Positions 11,201 through 19,942 of a stretch of 64,000 nucleotides of DNA are shown one piece after another. The stretch is taken from positions 116,277 to 180,276 of the forward strand of contig JBJHBW010000003.1 in NCBI GenBank assembly GCA_050485685.1. The letters run 5' to 3'. Positions within the stretch are counted from its first letter, which is position 1, and the number at the start of each line of letters is the position of its first letter. The notes under the pieces were generated by a model. The model searched no databases, was not told the DNA's origin, and saw only the letters and a list, made by a program, of their open reading frames with translations. The position numbers were made by a program, and so were the translations under genes. The DNA comes from JBJHBP01 sp050485685. Its GTDB lineage: Bacteria; Pseudomonadota; Gammaproteobacteria; Steroidobacterales; Rariloculaceae.

Positions 11201-11766
11201 CCGAAACGGAAGTCGAGTTCGAATGGGCTGGCCAGATGGCCCGCCAGGTCGGTCTGGTCGTGCACCGCTTTCTGCAGCAGATTGCCGATGACGGGTTGAG
11301 CCGCTGGGATAGCGAGCGACTGGAAGCCTGCCGTCCTTCTCTCAGAGCCATGCTGATTGGACAGGGCACGGACCCGGCCGTGCTCGACGCCGCGCAGCGC
11401 AGGGTGATGACGGCGCTGGAAAACGTGCTCGCGGATCAGACCGGCCGCTGGATCCTTCATGACTGGACGGAAGCGCGTAACGAACTGGCGCTGACCACGA
11501 TGGAGACGGATGGCCCAAGAACCTCGATCGTGGATCGCACTTTCGTCGACGACGACGGCACCCGCTGGATCATCGACTACAAGACCGGTTATCGCGCCGG
11601 CGGCGACGTGGAGGGATTTCTGGTGCAGGAGGCCGAGCGCTATCGGCCTGCGCTCGCGCGTTATGCGGCCCTGTTCCGCCTGCGCGAGCCTGGCGTCCCG
11701 GTGCGCACGGCGCTGTATTTCCCGCTTCTGGGGCGCTTGCATGAGGTGAGTGTTGCGCAGGGCTAG
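8257..11766 (+). CDS. addA: AddA-like UvrD-family helicase-nuclease
   Basis: A UvrD/PcrA superfamily 1 helicase fused to a RecB-type nuclease, 1169 residues. The Walker A motif is APAGSGKTGL (Lys32), motif Ia is ITFTRKAAGEMRER, motif II is ILVDEFQDT (DE at about 449-450), and VMTIHKAKGLEFD and LLYVAVTRAVRRL follow. The C-terminal nuclease has WIIDYKTGY (Asp1107, Lys1109) and the QxxxY-like AERYRPALARYAALF. ATG at 8257 or 8260, overlapping the addB stop, is preferred over an upstream in-frame start at 8107, because motif order and coupling fit this position. Paired with addB it forms the dsDNA end-resection machine. A second diverged copy of its last codons lies at 12684-12749. Confidence 0.9.
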   Translation: MMSDRIADRAAREAALDPSQSCIVQAPAGSGKTGLLTQRFLRLLALVDAPEEVLAITFTRKAAGEMRERITEALHMADAGRPDDDHQAAIWQLARAVLQRDRQLDWGLLRHPARLRIQTIDSFNASLTRQMPLLSGLGAPPAISDDARVLYTEAATRTIALLEESDTPGWSDAIEALLLHLDNRMDRAATMLADMLARREQWLQVLLTRGPTARDDAAADDPAHGADTEADAVGDVDLADEATHTRDRARLQQAIAAELRGQIEAVRDLLPRHTRDDIVAMARFAAASLRDAGRDSPIQACLELAAFPDADPSLLAQWQGLAELLLTGKGQWRKQVNINSGFPPGCPDQKQQMQALLEELTRHSLLASRLHRLRTLPPPVYDDAQWRLIEAFTDLLRLAAAQLQLVFAERGEVDHAEIALRAVRALGDEERPTDLALALDHRIHHILVDEFQDTSTSQYQLLAALTRDWTPGDGRSLFVVGDPMQSIYAFREAEVGLFLGARREGLAGLPLKPLRLSVNFRSSATLVDWVNRQFPQILPSVENVASGAVSFEAAVAFRDAGDGAVEVHPLFGENGADSEAEAAVVVSLIRRRLAETEDGTVAVLVRRRKDVATILPALRLAGIGCQAVDIESLETRPVVQDLIALTRALLHQGDRTAWLAVLRAHWCGLGLADLHSIVQTDADPHSLLCDRIFDEAVQQRLSPDGRWRLQRILPALGAGLAQRRRGTVRERVEATWYALGGPAAAGSRAALEDAEAFLTLLEATEQGGDLDDIHAMNDALARLFARPDPDGNPRLQVMTIHKAKGLEFDTVILPGLHAALGRDDKPLMRWMQRPRPDGDNDLLLAPVHADDDDDRDPIYAMIGALEKEKRDHEHGRLLYVAVTRAVRRLDLVGHVRVKRSDANEFEVTSPKSGSLLSRLWPAVEHAFVDAVNAWSSQPEARTGDGAVTPDPLRLRRLSRDWQMPAPAEAVAWQGGVVETDATETEVEFEWAGQMARQVGLVVHRFLQQIADDGLSRWDSERLEACRPSLRAMLIGQGTDPAVLDAAQRRVMTALENVLADQTGRWILHDWTEARNELALTTMETDGPRTSIVDRTFVDDDGTRWIIDYKTGYRAGGDVEGFLVQEAERYRPALARYAALFRLREPGVPVRTALYFPLLGRLHEVSVAQG

Positions 11767-11819
11767 TGATGAAGCAGCGCAAGACGGCCCGACGTCCTCG
11801 GCCATTCACAATCAGCCGT

Positions 11820-12632
11820 CTACGTCCTTATCGGTGCGTGCTCGTTAAGTGAGTAGCGGGCGAAGCGCACAATGCGAGCGTCCCCCGTCAGGTAATGTCG
11901 CACCTTCTGGCCCGTACCGTCGCCGAACAAGTAGTCTTGCCCGAGCAGTGTGTGTTCGGCGATCCATTCTTTCACTACCCTGGAAGCAATCTTCTCGGCT
12001 GTCGCGGGTGGATTTCCAGCCAGTCGGGCTTCGGAGAGCGCTTGTAGTCGTCTCCTGGTAATGGCAACCGCAGGCAGGCCTGACTCATCGACTGCCAACG
12101 GCCGGGGCTTCACCGCCGTCAAGTGTCGGCAGATCCCGCTGAGCAGATCGTCAGAGACGGAGCCTTCGACCTTAACCAGCGCTCCGAGGCGCCCATTGTG
12201 ATGCTGATAGCTCCCGACCGTGCCCGAAAGCTTGATGCCGCGGGAGAACCCCGCATTCTCTTTCAGCACGACGCGGAGGTCATTCAGTATGGACGCCATT
12301 GCGGCGGTCAGCGGGACATCTCCATCGGGTGCCTCGAGGGCAAGCTTCGACACTTCTTGCGCTGCCTCGCGAAATTCGATGCTGCGGACGCCAAAGTCTG
12401 TTTCGCAACGCAACTCGATCATCACAACCGAGTTTTCATGGCGAGAGATGACGATGGCTCCCTCAGTCGCAGGCCGTGCGGCGCGATTGAAAGGTTGCTC
12501 GCCCCGGCGCATTAGAAGTGCCGTAGCCGCTTCGAGGTCGCCGTTCGCAGATTCAAGCGACCGCTTGCAGTCCATTACTCCTGCTCCCGTGCGGTGTCGG
12601 AGCTCGCTTATCAACTTCGCGTCGATGCTCAT
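11820..12632 (-). CDS. Divergent stand-alone EF-Ts paralogue
   Basis: A 270-residue protein with clear elongation factor Ts homology. The N-terminal UBA-like part has LRHRTGAGVMDCKRSL (TGAG at 15-18); ARPATEGAIVI and ELRCETDFG (77-81) follow in the core. In canonical EF-Ts the last motif reads ETDFVAR and inserts next to the EF-Tu Mg/GDP site; here it reads ETDFGVR. Canonical tsf sits behind rpsB and this copy does not, and it is antisense to its neighbours. It may be a second nucleotide-exchange factor or a specialised EF-Tu-binding protein. It is probably not the housekeeping gene. Base composition looks less GC-rich than the flanks, and the gene lies between two copies of the addA 3' end, so transfer is likely. 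Confidence 0.85.
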   Translation of the reverse strand: MSIDAKLISELRHRTGAGVMDCKRSLESANGDLEAATALLMRRGEQPFNRAARPATEGAIVISRHENSVVMIELRCETDFGVRSIEFREAAQEVSKLALEAPDGDVPLTAAMASILNDLRVVLKENAGFSRGIKLSGTVGSYQHHNGRLGALVKVEGSVSDDLLSGICRHLTAVKPRPLAVDESGLPAVAITRRRLQALSEARLAGNPPATAEKIASRVVKEWIAEHTLLGQDYLFGDGTGQKVRHYLTGDARIVRFARYSLNEHAPIRT

Positions 12633-13022
12633 GACTCGACAAAGCCGGACCTGTTTAGCGTGACGAGTGGGGCAACTCGGCCGCTGCGCGAGCCGGACTA
12701 CCCGGTGCGCACCGCTCTATGTTACCCGCTGCCGGGACGCCAACATTAGGTGGGCGGGACGGCAAACGTTTGCGTTGCGCGCGTTACGACCGATTCGGGG
12801 CTGCCATGGGGTCGCCGGGTGTCACCGTGGCCCGCCGGGTACCGGCTTGCGGCCCGTCGGGTTCGGTCCGGGGCGACCCGGGTCGGGTCCCGGGCCGAAA
12901 TTGTGTACATTATCGGTATTGAGAGGTTGAAGGGCGCTACCCCGCCGGCGGGGGTCGCAGGCGCTATCAATCGCCAGCACCAGCCGGCACCAACAACAGG
13001 CAGCAGCTACCAGGAGGCAGCG
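12633..13022. other. Intergenic region with addA-end remnant and GC-rich tract
   Basis: 390 bases without an intact gene. The first 51 bases precede the EF-Ts start on the other strand. A remnant of the addA 3' end follows at 12684-12749. From about 12800 to 12895 the DNA is very GC-rich with repeated CGGGT-type words and no clear hairpin terminator. The last part, 12960-13022, ends in the ribosome-binding site AGGAGG of the VOC gene. A reading frame runs through part of it into the VOC gene, but lacks a start as good as the one at 13023. Confidence 0.6.
12684..12749 (+). pseudogene. Remnant copy of the addA 3' end
   Basis: Translation in frame gives LREPDYPVRTALCYPLPGRQ, then His and a stop. 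The true end of addA (11697-11766) reads LREPGVPVRTALYFPLLGRL and continues HEVSVAQG. Fifteen of 21 residues agree, and the DNA aligns without gaps over about 70 bases at roughly 70 percent identity. Homology begins abruptly at the LRE codons. The fragment has no start and no ribosome-binding site, so it is not a gene. It marks a junction on the far side of the EF-Ts gene. Confidence 0.75.
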
Positions 13023-13976
13023 ATGGGGGCACAGATCACAACTTTCTCCAGGCGGGCGGGGGGCGTGGCCGCGGCCATGCTGTTAGGCGCAACGCTCGCG
13101 CCGGTCTCGGCCAACGAGGCACCGCGGCTTGAAACCACTGCACCTGTGCTTTGGCAGCAGTCCATGAATGTGTTCCGCCGCCATGAAGTGCCAAGCTCGG
13201 AGATGTTCTGGTTCTATGGCGATGTGCTGGGCCTGAACCAGTTGCAGACCTTCGATGTCGGTGACGACACCCTGGTTGCACGATTCATGGTGGGTCAGTC
13301 CGAACTGAAAATGACGCATCGCGTGCCGGACCGTAATTACGTGCCCGGCGGCCTCGAGGATGCGACCGGTCTCAGACTGCTGACATTCTTCTATCCCGAA
13401 CGTGAACCGGTGCTCGCACGTTTCCGTGAAGAAGGCGTTGACGCGCCGCAGTTCCGCGATGTGCCCGGCACCTCACGCCAGACCGCGATCGTCTATGACC
13501 CGGATGGTCACGCCGTGGAACTGGTCATCGCGCCGAACGAACCGGAAGAGATCTACAACACGATAGAGATCGGCCTGATGGTGCGAGATCTCGATGTGTC
13601 GAAGGAGTTCTACGCCGGCTTCGTCGGTCTCAAGGAAGAACCCGCGGTGCAGAACCGCTGGGGCGACAGCAAGAAGGTCACGTACCGGCACGGCACCACG
13701 CTGGTCAGCCTGCATCACGTGGGCCGCGACCTGCCGGCCGACACCGGCACCGGCGGCATACAGTATGTGGTCACCAACGTCGATGCGGTGGGTGCACTGG
13801 CCGAGGAGCGCGGTGTCACTATCGATCAGCCGCTCAGCAATCTGCCGGGTTTCCAGTTGCGCACGATCTGGCTGTTCGATCCTGACCACGTGACCAACTA
13901 CTTTGCGCAGACAGGTCCCAGCGGCGCGGCCCAGGGTGCAACCCAGGGTGCAACCCAGGGCGCGGCACAGCAGTAA
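13023..13976 (+). CDS. Secreted VOC (glyoxalase-fold) protein
   Basis: A 317-residue protein with a signal peptide ending near VSANEAP. Two tandem VOC modules follow, roughly residues 45-165 (ending AIVYDPDGHAVELVI) and 175-300 (IEIGLMVRDLDVSKEFY ... FDPDHVTNYF). VOC proteins bind a metal with His/Glu ligands from paired modules and act as dioxygenases, isomerases or resistance proteins; this substrate is unknown. ATG at 13023 is chosen because AGGAGG lies 8 bases upstream and it gives a proper signal peptide. The C-terminus carries a short Gln-Gly-Ala-Thr repeat (GATQGATQGA), likely a disordered tail. A terminator-like hairpin follows at 14034. Confidence 0.85.
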   Translation: MGAQITTFSRRAGGVAAAMLLGATLAPVSANEAPRLETTAPVLWQQSMNVFRRHEVPSSEMFWFYGDVLGLNQLQTFDVGDDTLVARFMVGQSELKMTHRVPDRNYVPGGLEDATGLRLLTFFYPEREPVLARFREEGVDAPQFRDVPGTSRQTAIVYDPDGHAVELVIAPNEPEEIYNTIEIGLMVRDLDVSKEFYAGFVGLKEEPAVQNRWGDSKKVTYRHGTTLVSLHHVGRDLPADTGTGGIQYVVTNVDAVGALAEERGVTIDQPLSNLPGFQLRTIWLFDPDHVTNYFAQTGPSGAAQGATQGATQGAAQQ

Positions 13977-13988
13977 CGGCGGAGACAT

Positions 13989-15881
13989 TTGCCAGTACTG
14001 AATCCTTCTCGCGGAACTTCACATCACACAGGGCGACCTGCCGTGCGCGCGGTGCGGCAGGTCGTTTTGTTGTGGGTGGCAGGATTCCTTGCGATCTGTG
14101 CTGCCTCACAGGCAGCGGCTGACGATCAGCAGACTGCGTCCGCACCGGCTGCCAGCACTACGACCGCGCGTTCGGTCAACGTCGTCATTGACGGCGTGGA
14201 AGGCGAACTCCGGGCCAACGTGCTCGCCTTCCTCTCCATCGCGGAACTCTCCGGTCGTAGTGTGGTAGCGCGCTTCGATCCGCGCGCCGCTGCGGACACC
14301 ACGGTCTCGATCGCCGATCTGCAGCGTCGCCATCGCGATGCGCCGGAGCAGATCCGCCAGGCACTGCGGCCTTTCGGTTACTACCTGCCGCAGATAGAAG
14401 CCGAACTCAGCGAAACGCGTAACGGTTATCAGGCTCGCTACAACATCACACCGGGCACGCCGACACGGCTGCGCAACGTGGAGATTCGCGCCACCGGCGC
14501 CGGCGCCGATCATCCTGCCGTACGTCAGGCGCTCAATGCGGCGAGCGCCAATCTCGTGCCCGACCAGCGTCTGGTGCACAGCCGCCATGATACGGCCCGC
14601 GAAGCCATCTACGACGCTGCGTACAACGCAGGCTTTCTTGATGCGCGCTGGATCAATCGCGACATCCGTGTGCAGGCGGATCGCGAAACCGCCGACATCC
14701 GGCTGGTGCTGGATACCGGGCCGCGATTCTATTTCGGTGAGCTCGAGATCGAAGCCGTGAGACTGTCGCCGGAGTTCATCGCGCGTTTCACCGATATCGA
14801 GCCCGGAGATCCCTACGACGTGCGTCGTCTGCTGCGCCTGCAGCTGGATCTGAACGAGGCGGACTATTTCTCGCGCGTGGAGATCCGTGCTGACCGGCGT
14901 GATGCGGATCAGAACAATCAGATTCCGATTCAGGTCGTCACCGAACCGGTGCGGCCGCAGCAATACAACGTGGGTGTGGGCTATGCGACCGATACCGGTC
15001 CGCGCTTCAACTTCGGCGTCGTGCTGCGACGGCTGAATCCCTACGGCCATCGCCTGCGTTCGGATCTGCAGTTGTCGGGAATCGAGCAGGCCATAGCCGG
15101 CCGCTACACGATACCGATACGCAACGTCGCGACCGACCGAGTCGATTTCTCGCTGACCGCGCGCCGCCTGGATGTGGGCGATGCGGATTCCACGCAGTAT
15201 TCCGCGGGCGTCGGCCAGTACGTGACCTGGCTTGGCTTCCGGCGCCGCGCGTATGCGCAGTTGCAGTACGAGGAGTTTCAGATCGGCGAGCACGACAGCC
15301 AGTCGGCGAAGCTGTTCATACCCGGCGTGACGCTGACACGCGAACGCAGCGACGACATGATCTTCCCGCGGCAGGGCTACAGCGTGCAGATGGACCTGCG
15401 CGGTGCCGGCCAGGGCGCGCTGTCGGACGTCTCGTTTCTGCGCCTCAGAACCGATGTGCGCTGGGTGCGTGCGGTCGGCGAACGCGGCCGGCTGCTGATA
15501 CGCGGCGAAGCCGGTGCGTTGGACACAACGCGTTTCAACGACCTGCCACCCACGCAGCGCTTCTACACCGGCGGCGACCGCACCGTGCGCGGCTATGCAT
15601 ACCAGATGATCGGCGATCGAAACGAAACCGGCGACGTGATCGGTGGTCGGTATCTGGTAGTGGGCAGTGTGGAGTATGAGCGCTTGATCTTCGGTGACTT
15701 CGGCGCCGCGGTATTCGTCGATGCCGGTGATGCATTCAGCGATCGCTTCCGTGCCAGCACGGGTGCCGGCATAGGCATGCGCTGGCGTTCGCCGGTGGGC
15801 ATGGTGCGGCTGGACCTGGCGCATCCGTTCCAGCACGACGACTCGGTGAGAATTCACCTGAGCATAGGAGCCGATCTGTGA
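13989..15881 (+). CDS. tamA: TamA, outer-membrane Omp85-family assembly factor
   Basis: The 630-residue product has a signal peptide (VVLLWVAGFLAICAASQAAA), POTRA-type domains over about residues 50-280 and a C-terminal Omp85 beta barrel (VGYATDTGPRFNFGV, TGGDRTVRGYAYQ, where VRGY is the Omp85 signature, and GIGMRWRSPVGMVRLDLAHP). TamA works in the outer membrane with TamB in envelope biogenesis and phospholipid transport. The start is uncertain: TTG 13989 has a GGAG-type site upstream, while GTG 14043 gives a more normal signal peptide but falls inside the hairpin at 14034-14064. The stop overlaps the tamB start (TGATG). Confidence 0.93.
   Translation: MPVLNPSRGTSHHTGRPAVRAVRQVVLLWVAGFLAICAASQAAADDQQTASAPAASTTTARSVNVVIDGVEGELRANVLAFLSIAELSGRSVVARFDPRAAADTTVSIADLQRRHRDAPEQIRQALRPFGYYLPQIEAELSETRNGYQARYNITPGTPTRLRNVEIRATGAGADHPAVRQALNAASANLVPDQRLVHSRHDTAREAIYDAAYNAGFLDARWINRDIRVQADRETADIRLVLDTGPRFYFGELEIEAVRLSPEFIARFTDIEPGDPYDVRRLLRLQLDLNEADYFSRVEIRADRRDADQNNQIPIQVVTEPVRPQQYNVGVGYATDTGPRFNFGVVLRRLNPYGHRLRSDLQLSGIEQAIAGRYTIPIRNVATDRVDFSLTARRLDVGDADSTQYSAGVGQYVTWLGFRRRAYAQLQYEEFQIGEHDSQSAKLFIPGVTLTRERSDDMIFPRQGYSVQMDLRGAGQGALSDVSFLRLRTDVRWVRAVGERGRLLIRGEAGALDTTRFNDLPPTQRFYTGGDRTVRGYAYQMIGDRNETGDVIGGRYLVVGSVEYERLIFGDFGAAVFVDAGDAFSDRFRASTGAGIGMRWRSPVGMVRLDLAHPFQHDDSVRIHLSIGADL
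14034..14072 (+). terminator. Rho-independent terminator-like hairpin inside the tamA signal-peptide region
   Basis: A perfect 10-bp stem, CGACCTGCCG (14034-14043) pairing with CGGCAGGTCG (14055-14064), has an 11-base loop and is followed by TTTTGTTGT. It is placed to end the VOC transcript 58 bases after its stop, but overlaps the predicted 5' coding part of tamA. It could attenuate tamAB read-through or occlude a start codon. Confidence 0.7.
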
Positions 15882-18800
15882 TGCGGGCGCTGCGCATCGT
15901 CGGCATCGCGCTGCTGGCACTTGTGGCTATCACGGCGATCGCGGTGTGGTGGCTGATCGCGACCGAATCCGGTGCACGCTTCGCGGCAGAGCGCAGCCGC
16001 GCGTTCCTGCCGGAAGGCGTCACGTTCGCGCGCGTGGAAGGGCGACTGATAGAGCGCCTTGCCGTGCATGACGTGTCGGTCGCTACACCCGATGCGGATG
16101 TGACGATAGAGCGCGTCACGCTTTCCTGGTCGCCGTGGTCGCTGCGCGGGCGCGAGCTGGTGATACACGAGCTGACCGTCGCCGGTGTCGTTGTCGATGT
16201 GCGCGAGGGCGAGCCGCCGGCCGAGCCGCCGGCTACCGATCCCGTGCATCTGCCAGCGCGCATCGAACTGCCGATCACCGCGGCGGTGGAGCGTCTTGCG
16301 CTGGAGGGAGCCGTGCTGCACCTGCACGGCACCGATGCGGACGGCAACGCGGTGACGACGGAGATCGTGCTGGATTCACTGTCGCTGGCCGCCACCTGGG
16401 ACGACGCGACGCTGAACCTCGCCGACCTCACACTGCGTTCGCCACTGCTTGACCTGGACGCCGCCCTGACAGTCGATGCGCACGGCGCCTACGCCGTCGA
16501 TGCCGCCCTCGCCTGGACACTGCGACTGGCCGCGCTGGCCGAAGGCAGCGAGCTGCCGACGCTGAGCGGTGAAACCACGCTGTCCGGCTCGCTGGCCGAT
16601 CTAACACTACAACAGACGCTGACGGAGCCGTTCGCAATCCGGGCTGATGTGACGGCAGCGGGTCTGGTCGTGGAAACGGATGCCCCGGAAGGCGCACGCT
16701 TCGCCGATGTCGACACGCTGGCGCTGCAGGGACGGCTGCAGGTGCAGGATGTCGATCCGCGCGCAGTGGACCCTCAAGCGCTGGCTGAAGTGCCGGGCAT
16801 GCGTCTGGATGTGGATATCGCGCTTTCCGGCACGCCGGCGAATCTGGAACTTCAGGCCGCCATCGCCGCCCGCACGGAGGAATTCGGCGATGTGCAGCTG
16901 ACCCTGGATGCGGTGTGGTCCGGTACCACGCTCGCGCTGCAGTCGCTGGAACTCACGCAACCGGGCCGGCCGGCCGCGGTGCAGGCTACAGGCGAGGTGC
17001 AGCTGGCGGCCGACCAGGACATCGCCGCGCAGCTCGATCTTGCCTGGCAGTCGCTGCAGTGGCCGCTGGACGGCGAGGCCATTGCGGCGAGCCCCGAGGG
17101 CACGCTGGGTTTCAGCGGCACGCTGAACGACTACGAGTTCGATGTCGAATCGGAACTGGTGATGCCCGATCAGCCGCAGCTGAACGCGCGCTTCACCGGC
17201 CGGGGTTCGCTGCAGGCAGCACAGGCTGATCTGACACTGCGCGCCGGTGATGGCGAGCTGGACGGCACGCTGGACGTAAGCTGGGATCCCGCCGTGGCCT
17301 GGCGCGTGGAACTCACCGGCAGCCGGCTCGATCCGGGACTGTTTCTGCCGGACTGGCCGGGCCGTTTCGACCTGGTGCTCGCGGCCGAAGGGCGCCTGGA
17401 CGACAACAGCCTCGTCGCGCGCATCGAACGCTTCGAGGCCGATGGTGAGCTGCAGGGCCAGCCGCTACGGGTGAACACACGTCTGGACTACAGTCAGCCG
17501 CTGGGCGATGACGCCGACACGTTCGTGTTCCGCCTCGACGTCGCGGACCTCGACATCGAGGCCGCGAACATACGGCTGACCGCCTCCGGCCGCGTGGACG
17601 ACAGCGCGGACCTGAGCTGGCAGCTGGACGCACCGGAACTGGCACGGCTGGCCGAAGGGGTAAGCGGATCGCTGAGCGGTGAAGGGCGTGTGACCGGCGC
17701 GATAGATGCCCCACGCATCACAGCCACGCTGCGTGCCGACGATGCGGGATACGAGGACTATCGAATCGCGAGCCTGGCGCTGGATGCCGACATCGATCTG
17801 TCCGGCCGACTGCGTTCGCAGCTGGCGTTGCAGGCACAGGACGCGCAGATCGGCGAGATCGTCGTAGCGGCACTGACGCTGAACGTGGATGGCACGCCAG
17901 AGGCGCACGATGTGCGAGTGGCGCTGCAGTCCAGTGAGGGCGATGTGGATGTGGCGCTGTCCGGTCAGCTGTCTGGTGCGCTCTTCGCTGCGGTACCCGC
18001 TCAGCCGGCTGATGCGCTAACGGGCGCGGGCGATGATGACCTGTCGTGGCGTTTTCAGCTCAGCGAGGCACGGCTCGCGCATCCCGAGCTCGCCGCGTGG
18101 ACACTGACCGAGCCTGCACATGGCTTCGTCGCCGCGGATGCGTTCAGCGTGCAGCGCCACTGCTGGGCGAGCGATGAGGCGGGGCTGTGTCTGGAAGGCG
18201 TGCAGGAAGGCGGCGTGCTGGAACTGGCACTCGCCCTCACCGATCTGCCGTTTGACTACTTCACCGCCATCATGCCGCCAGAGCCGCGCCTCACCGGCAC
18301 GATGAGCCTGGACGGTTCGCTGCGTTACGTGGAGGGCGGCCCGGTGACCGGCGAACTGCATCTGACCACCAGCGCCGGTGAGGTATCGGTGCCGGTCAGC
18401 GAAGACGAGGCAACGTTTGATGGCTTCGTCGTGCAGGAGGATGGCTCCGGTGTCGCAACCGATCTGCAGGACGGCGTGTTGTGGAACCGCCTGCGCTTTG
18501 AACCCGGTGACATCCGCCTGACGCTGAACGCGGCCGATGCAAGCCTGACGGCACATCTTCCCGTGGAATACGGCCACCTGCGGCTGGGCGCGGACTTCAA
18601 CGCCGCCGACGGCGAGGACCTGTTCGCCGACTGGCCAGGTAGCGCGCTGGCCGGCAGTCTTGAAATCGACGTACCCGACCTTGCGTTCGTCGGCGCATTC
18701 ATCACCGACCTGCGCGACGTGGCGGGATCGCTGCGTGGTCAACTGATGTTCGACGGCACGGTGGGCAACCCGATGCTCACCGGCAACATCCGCATGCAGG

Positions 18801-19942
18801 ACGGGCGTGCGATGGTGCCGCTGGCCGGCATCACGGTTTCCGAACTCAACGGCACGATCAGCGGCCAGCGCGATGGCGTGGAACTGTCGGCCAGCGCGCA
18901 GTCCGGCGACGGCACCGTGAACATCAGCGGCAGTGTGAACCTGCTCACTGAGCAGCCCGAAGCCAGCCTGCGCGTACAGGGCGACAGTTTTCTGCTCGTG
19001 AATACGCCTGATGCGCGCATCTTCGTCAGCCCCGATCTGACCATCGCCGCGACCATGGAACGCGTGGATGTGACCGGCGACGTGCGCGTGCCGCGCGCCG
19101 CGATCACGCCGGTGACGCCACCCTCCACCGCGGTGGCCGTGTCGTCCGACGAAGTGCTGCTGACTGGCGAAGAGGATGAACTGGAAGCGCCACTCACGGA
19201 GCAGGCGTTTCATGCGCGCGTACGACTTGTGCTTGGCGATAACGTCACCTTCGATGGTTACGGCCTCACCGCGCGCCTGCGGGGCAATGTGGAGGCGTCG
19301 CAGTCGCCCGGCACACCGCTCACCGGCACCGGCGAGATCAATCTGATCGATGGCGAGTACCGCGCCTACGGTCAGGGACTCGTGATCGAGACCGGCAACA
19401 TCTATTTTGCCGGCGGCCCGATCACCGAGCCCGCGCTGGACATACGCGCCGTGCGCCGGCCGCGCGCCGGCATCGTCGTCGGCGCGCATGTGGTGGGCAC
19501 GCTGGAGGAGCCCACGTTCACGCTGTTCTCCGAACCGCCGATGTCAGAGCTCGAACAGCTGTCGTATCTGGTGCTCGGCCGCTCGCTGCAGGAAGCCCCG
19601 ACCGGCGAGACAAATGCGCTGTCACAGGCGGCCCTGGCCATGGGCCTGCGCGGCGGTGACTTCCTCGCGCGCAACATCGGCGAGCGCATTGGCGTGGACC
19701 AGTTCGGCATCGAGACCGGCACCGGCGAGGCCGGCGCCGAATCCGATCCCATGCAGGCCGCGCTGGTGGTAGGCAAGTATCTGTCGCCGCGGTTGTACGT
19801 GAGCTACGGCATCGGGCTGTTCGATCCGATCAACGTGCTGCGGATTCAGTACACGATTTCCGACCGGTGGCGGATCGTGACGCAGTCAAGCAGTGAGGCT
19901 ACCGGTGCGGATATCGTGTATGCGGTGGAGCGGGGGCGGTGA
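15881..19942 (+). CDS. tamB: TamB, translocation and assembly module inner-membrane protein
   Basis: About 1353 residues. A single N-terminal membrane anchor (IVGIALLALVAITAIAVWWL) is followed by a very long beta-rich periplasmic part made of AsmA/DUF490-type repeats. The conserved TamB C-terminal domain is plain: GNIYFAGGPITEPALDI, EEPTFTLFSEPPMSELEQL, SYLVLGRSL and KYLSPRLYVSYGIGLFDP. TamB forms a lipid-conducting groove spanning the periplasm and docks on TamA. ATG 15881 overlaps the tamA stop; GTG 15878 one codon upstream is the alternative. The tamA-tamB order and coupling are typical. Confidence 0.95.
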   Translation: MRALRIVGIALLALVAITAIAVWWLIATESGARFAAERSRAFLPEGVTFARVEGRLIERLAVHDVSVATPDADVTIERVTLSWSPWSLRGRELVIHELTVAGVVVDVREGEPPAEPPATDPVHLPARIELPITAAVERLALEGAVLHLHGTDADGNAVTTEIVLDSLSLAATWDDATLNLADLTLRSPLLDLDAALTVDAHGAYAVDAALAWTLRLAALAEGSELPTLSGETTLSGSLADLTLQQTLTEPFAIRADVTAAGLVVETDAPEGARFADVDTLALQGRLQVQDVDPRAVDPQALAEVPGMRLDVDIALSGTPANLELQAAIAARTEEFGDVQLTLDAVWSGTTLALQSLELTQPGRPAAVQATGEVQLAADQDIAAQLDLAWQSLQWPLDGEAIAASPEGTLGFSGTLNDYEFDVESELVMPDQPQLNARFTGRGSLQAAQADLTLRAGDGELDGTLDVSWDPAVAWRVELTGSRLDPGLFLPDWPGRFDLVLAAEGRLDDNSLVARIERFEADGELQGQPLRVNTRLDYSQPLGDDADTFVFRLDVADLDIEAANIRLTASGRVDDSADLSWQLDAPELARLAEGVSGSLSGEGRVTGAIDAPRITATLRADDAGYEDYRIASLALDADIDLSGRLRSQLALQAQDAQIGEIVVAALTLNVDGTPEAHDVRVALQSSEGDVDVALSGQLSGALFAAVPAQPADALTGAGDDDLSWRFQLSEARLAHPELAAWTLTEPAHGFVAADAFSVQRHCWASDEAGLCLEGVQEGGVLELALALTDLPFDYFTAIMPPEPRLTGTMSLDGSLRYVEGGPVTGELHLTTSAGEVSVPVSEDEATFDGFVVQEDGSGVATDLQDGVLWNRLRFEPGDIRLTLNAADASLTAHLPVEYGHLRLGADFNAADGEDLFADWPGSALAGSLEIDVPDLAFVGAFITDLRDVAGSLRGQLMFDGTVGNPMLTGNIRMQDGRAMVPLAGITVSELNGTISGQRDGVELSASAQSGDGTVNISGSVNLLTEQPEASLRVQGDSFLLVNTPDARIFVSPDLTIAATMERVDVTGDVRVPRAAITPVTPPSTAVAVSSDEVLLTGEEDELEAPLTEQAFHARVRLVLGDNVTFDGYGLTARLRGNVEASQSPGTPLTGTGEINLIDGEYRAYGQGLVIETGNIYFAGGPITEPALDIRAVRRPRAGIVVGAHVVGTLEEPTFTLFSEPPMSELEQLSYLVLGRSLQEAPTGETNALSQAALAMGLRGGDFLARNIGERIGVDQFGIETGTGEAGAESDPMQAALVVGKYLSPRLYVSYGIGLFDPINVLRIQYTISDRWRIVTQSSSEATGADIVYAVERGR

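Noticed and set aside
14106..15920. Long minus-strand open frame of about 600 codons
   Set aside because: It is fully antisense to tamA, whose Omp85 motifs are unmistakable. It is an effect of high GC and codon bias.
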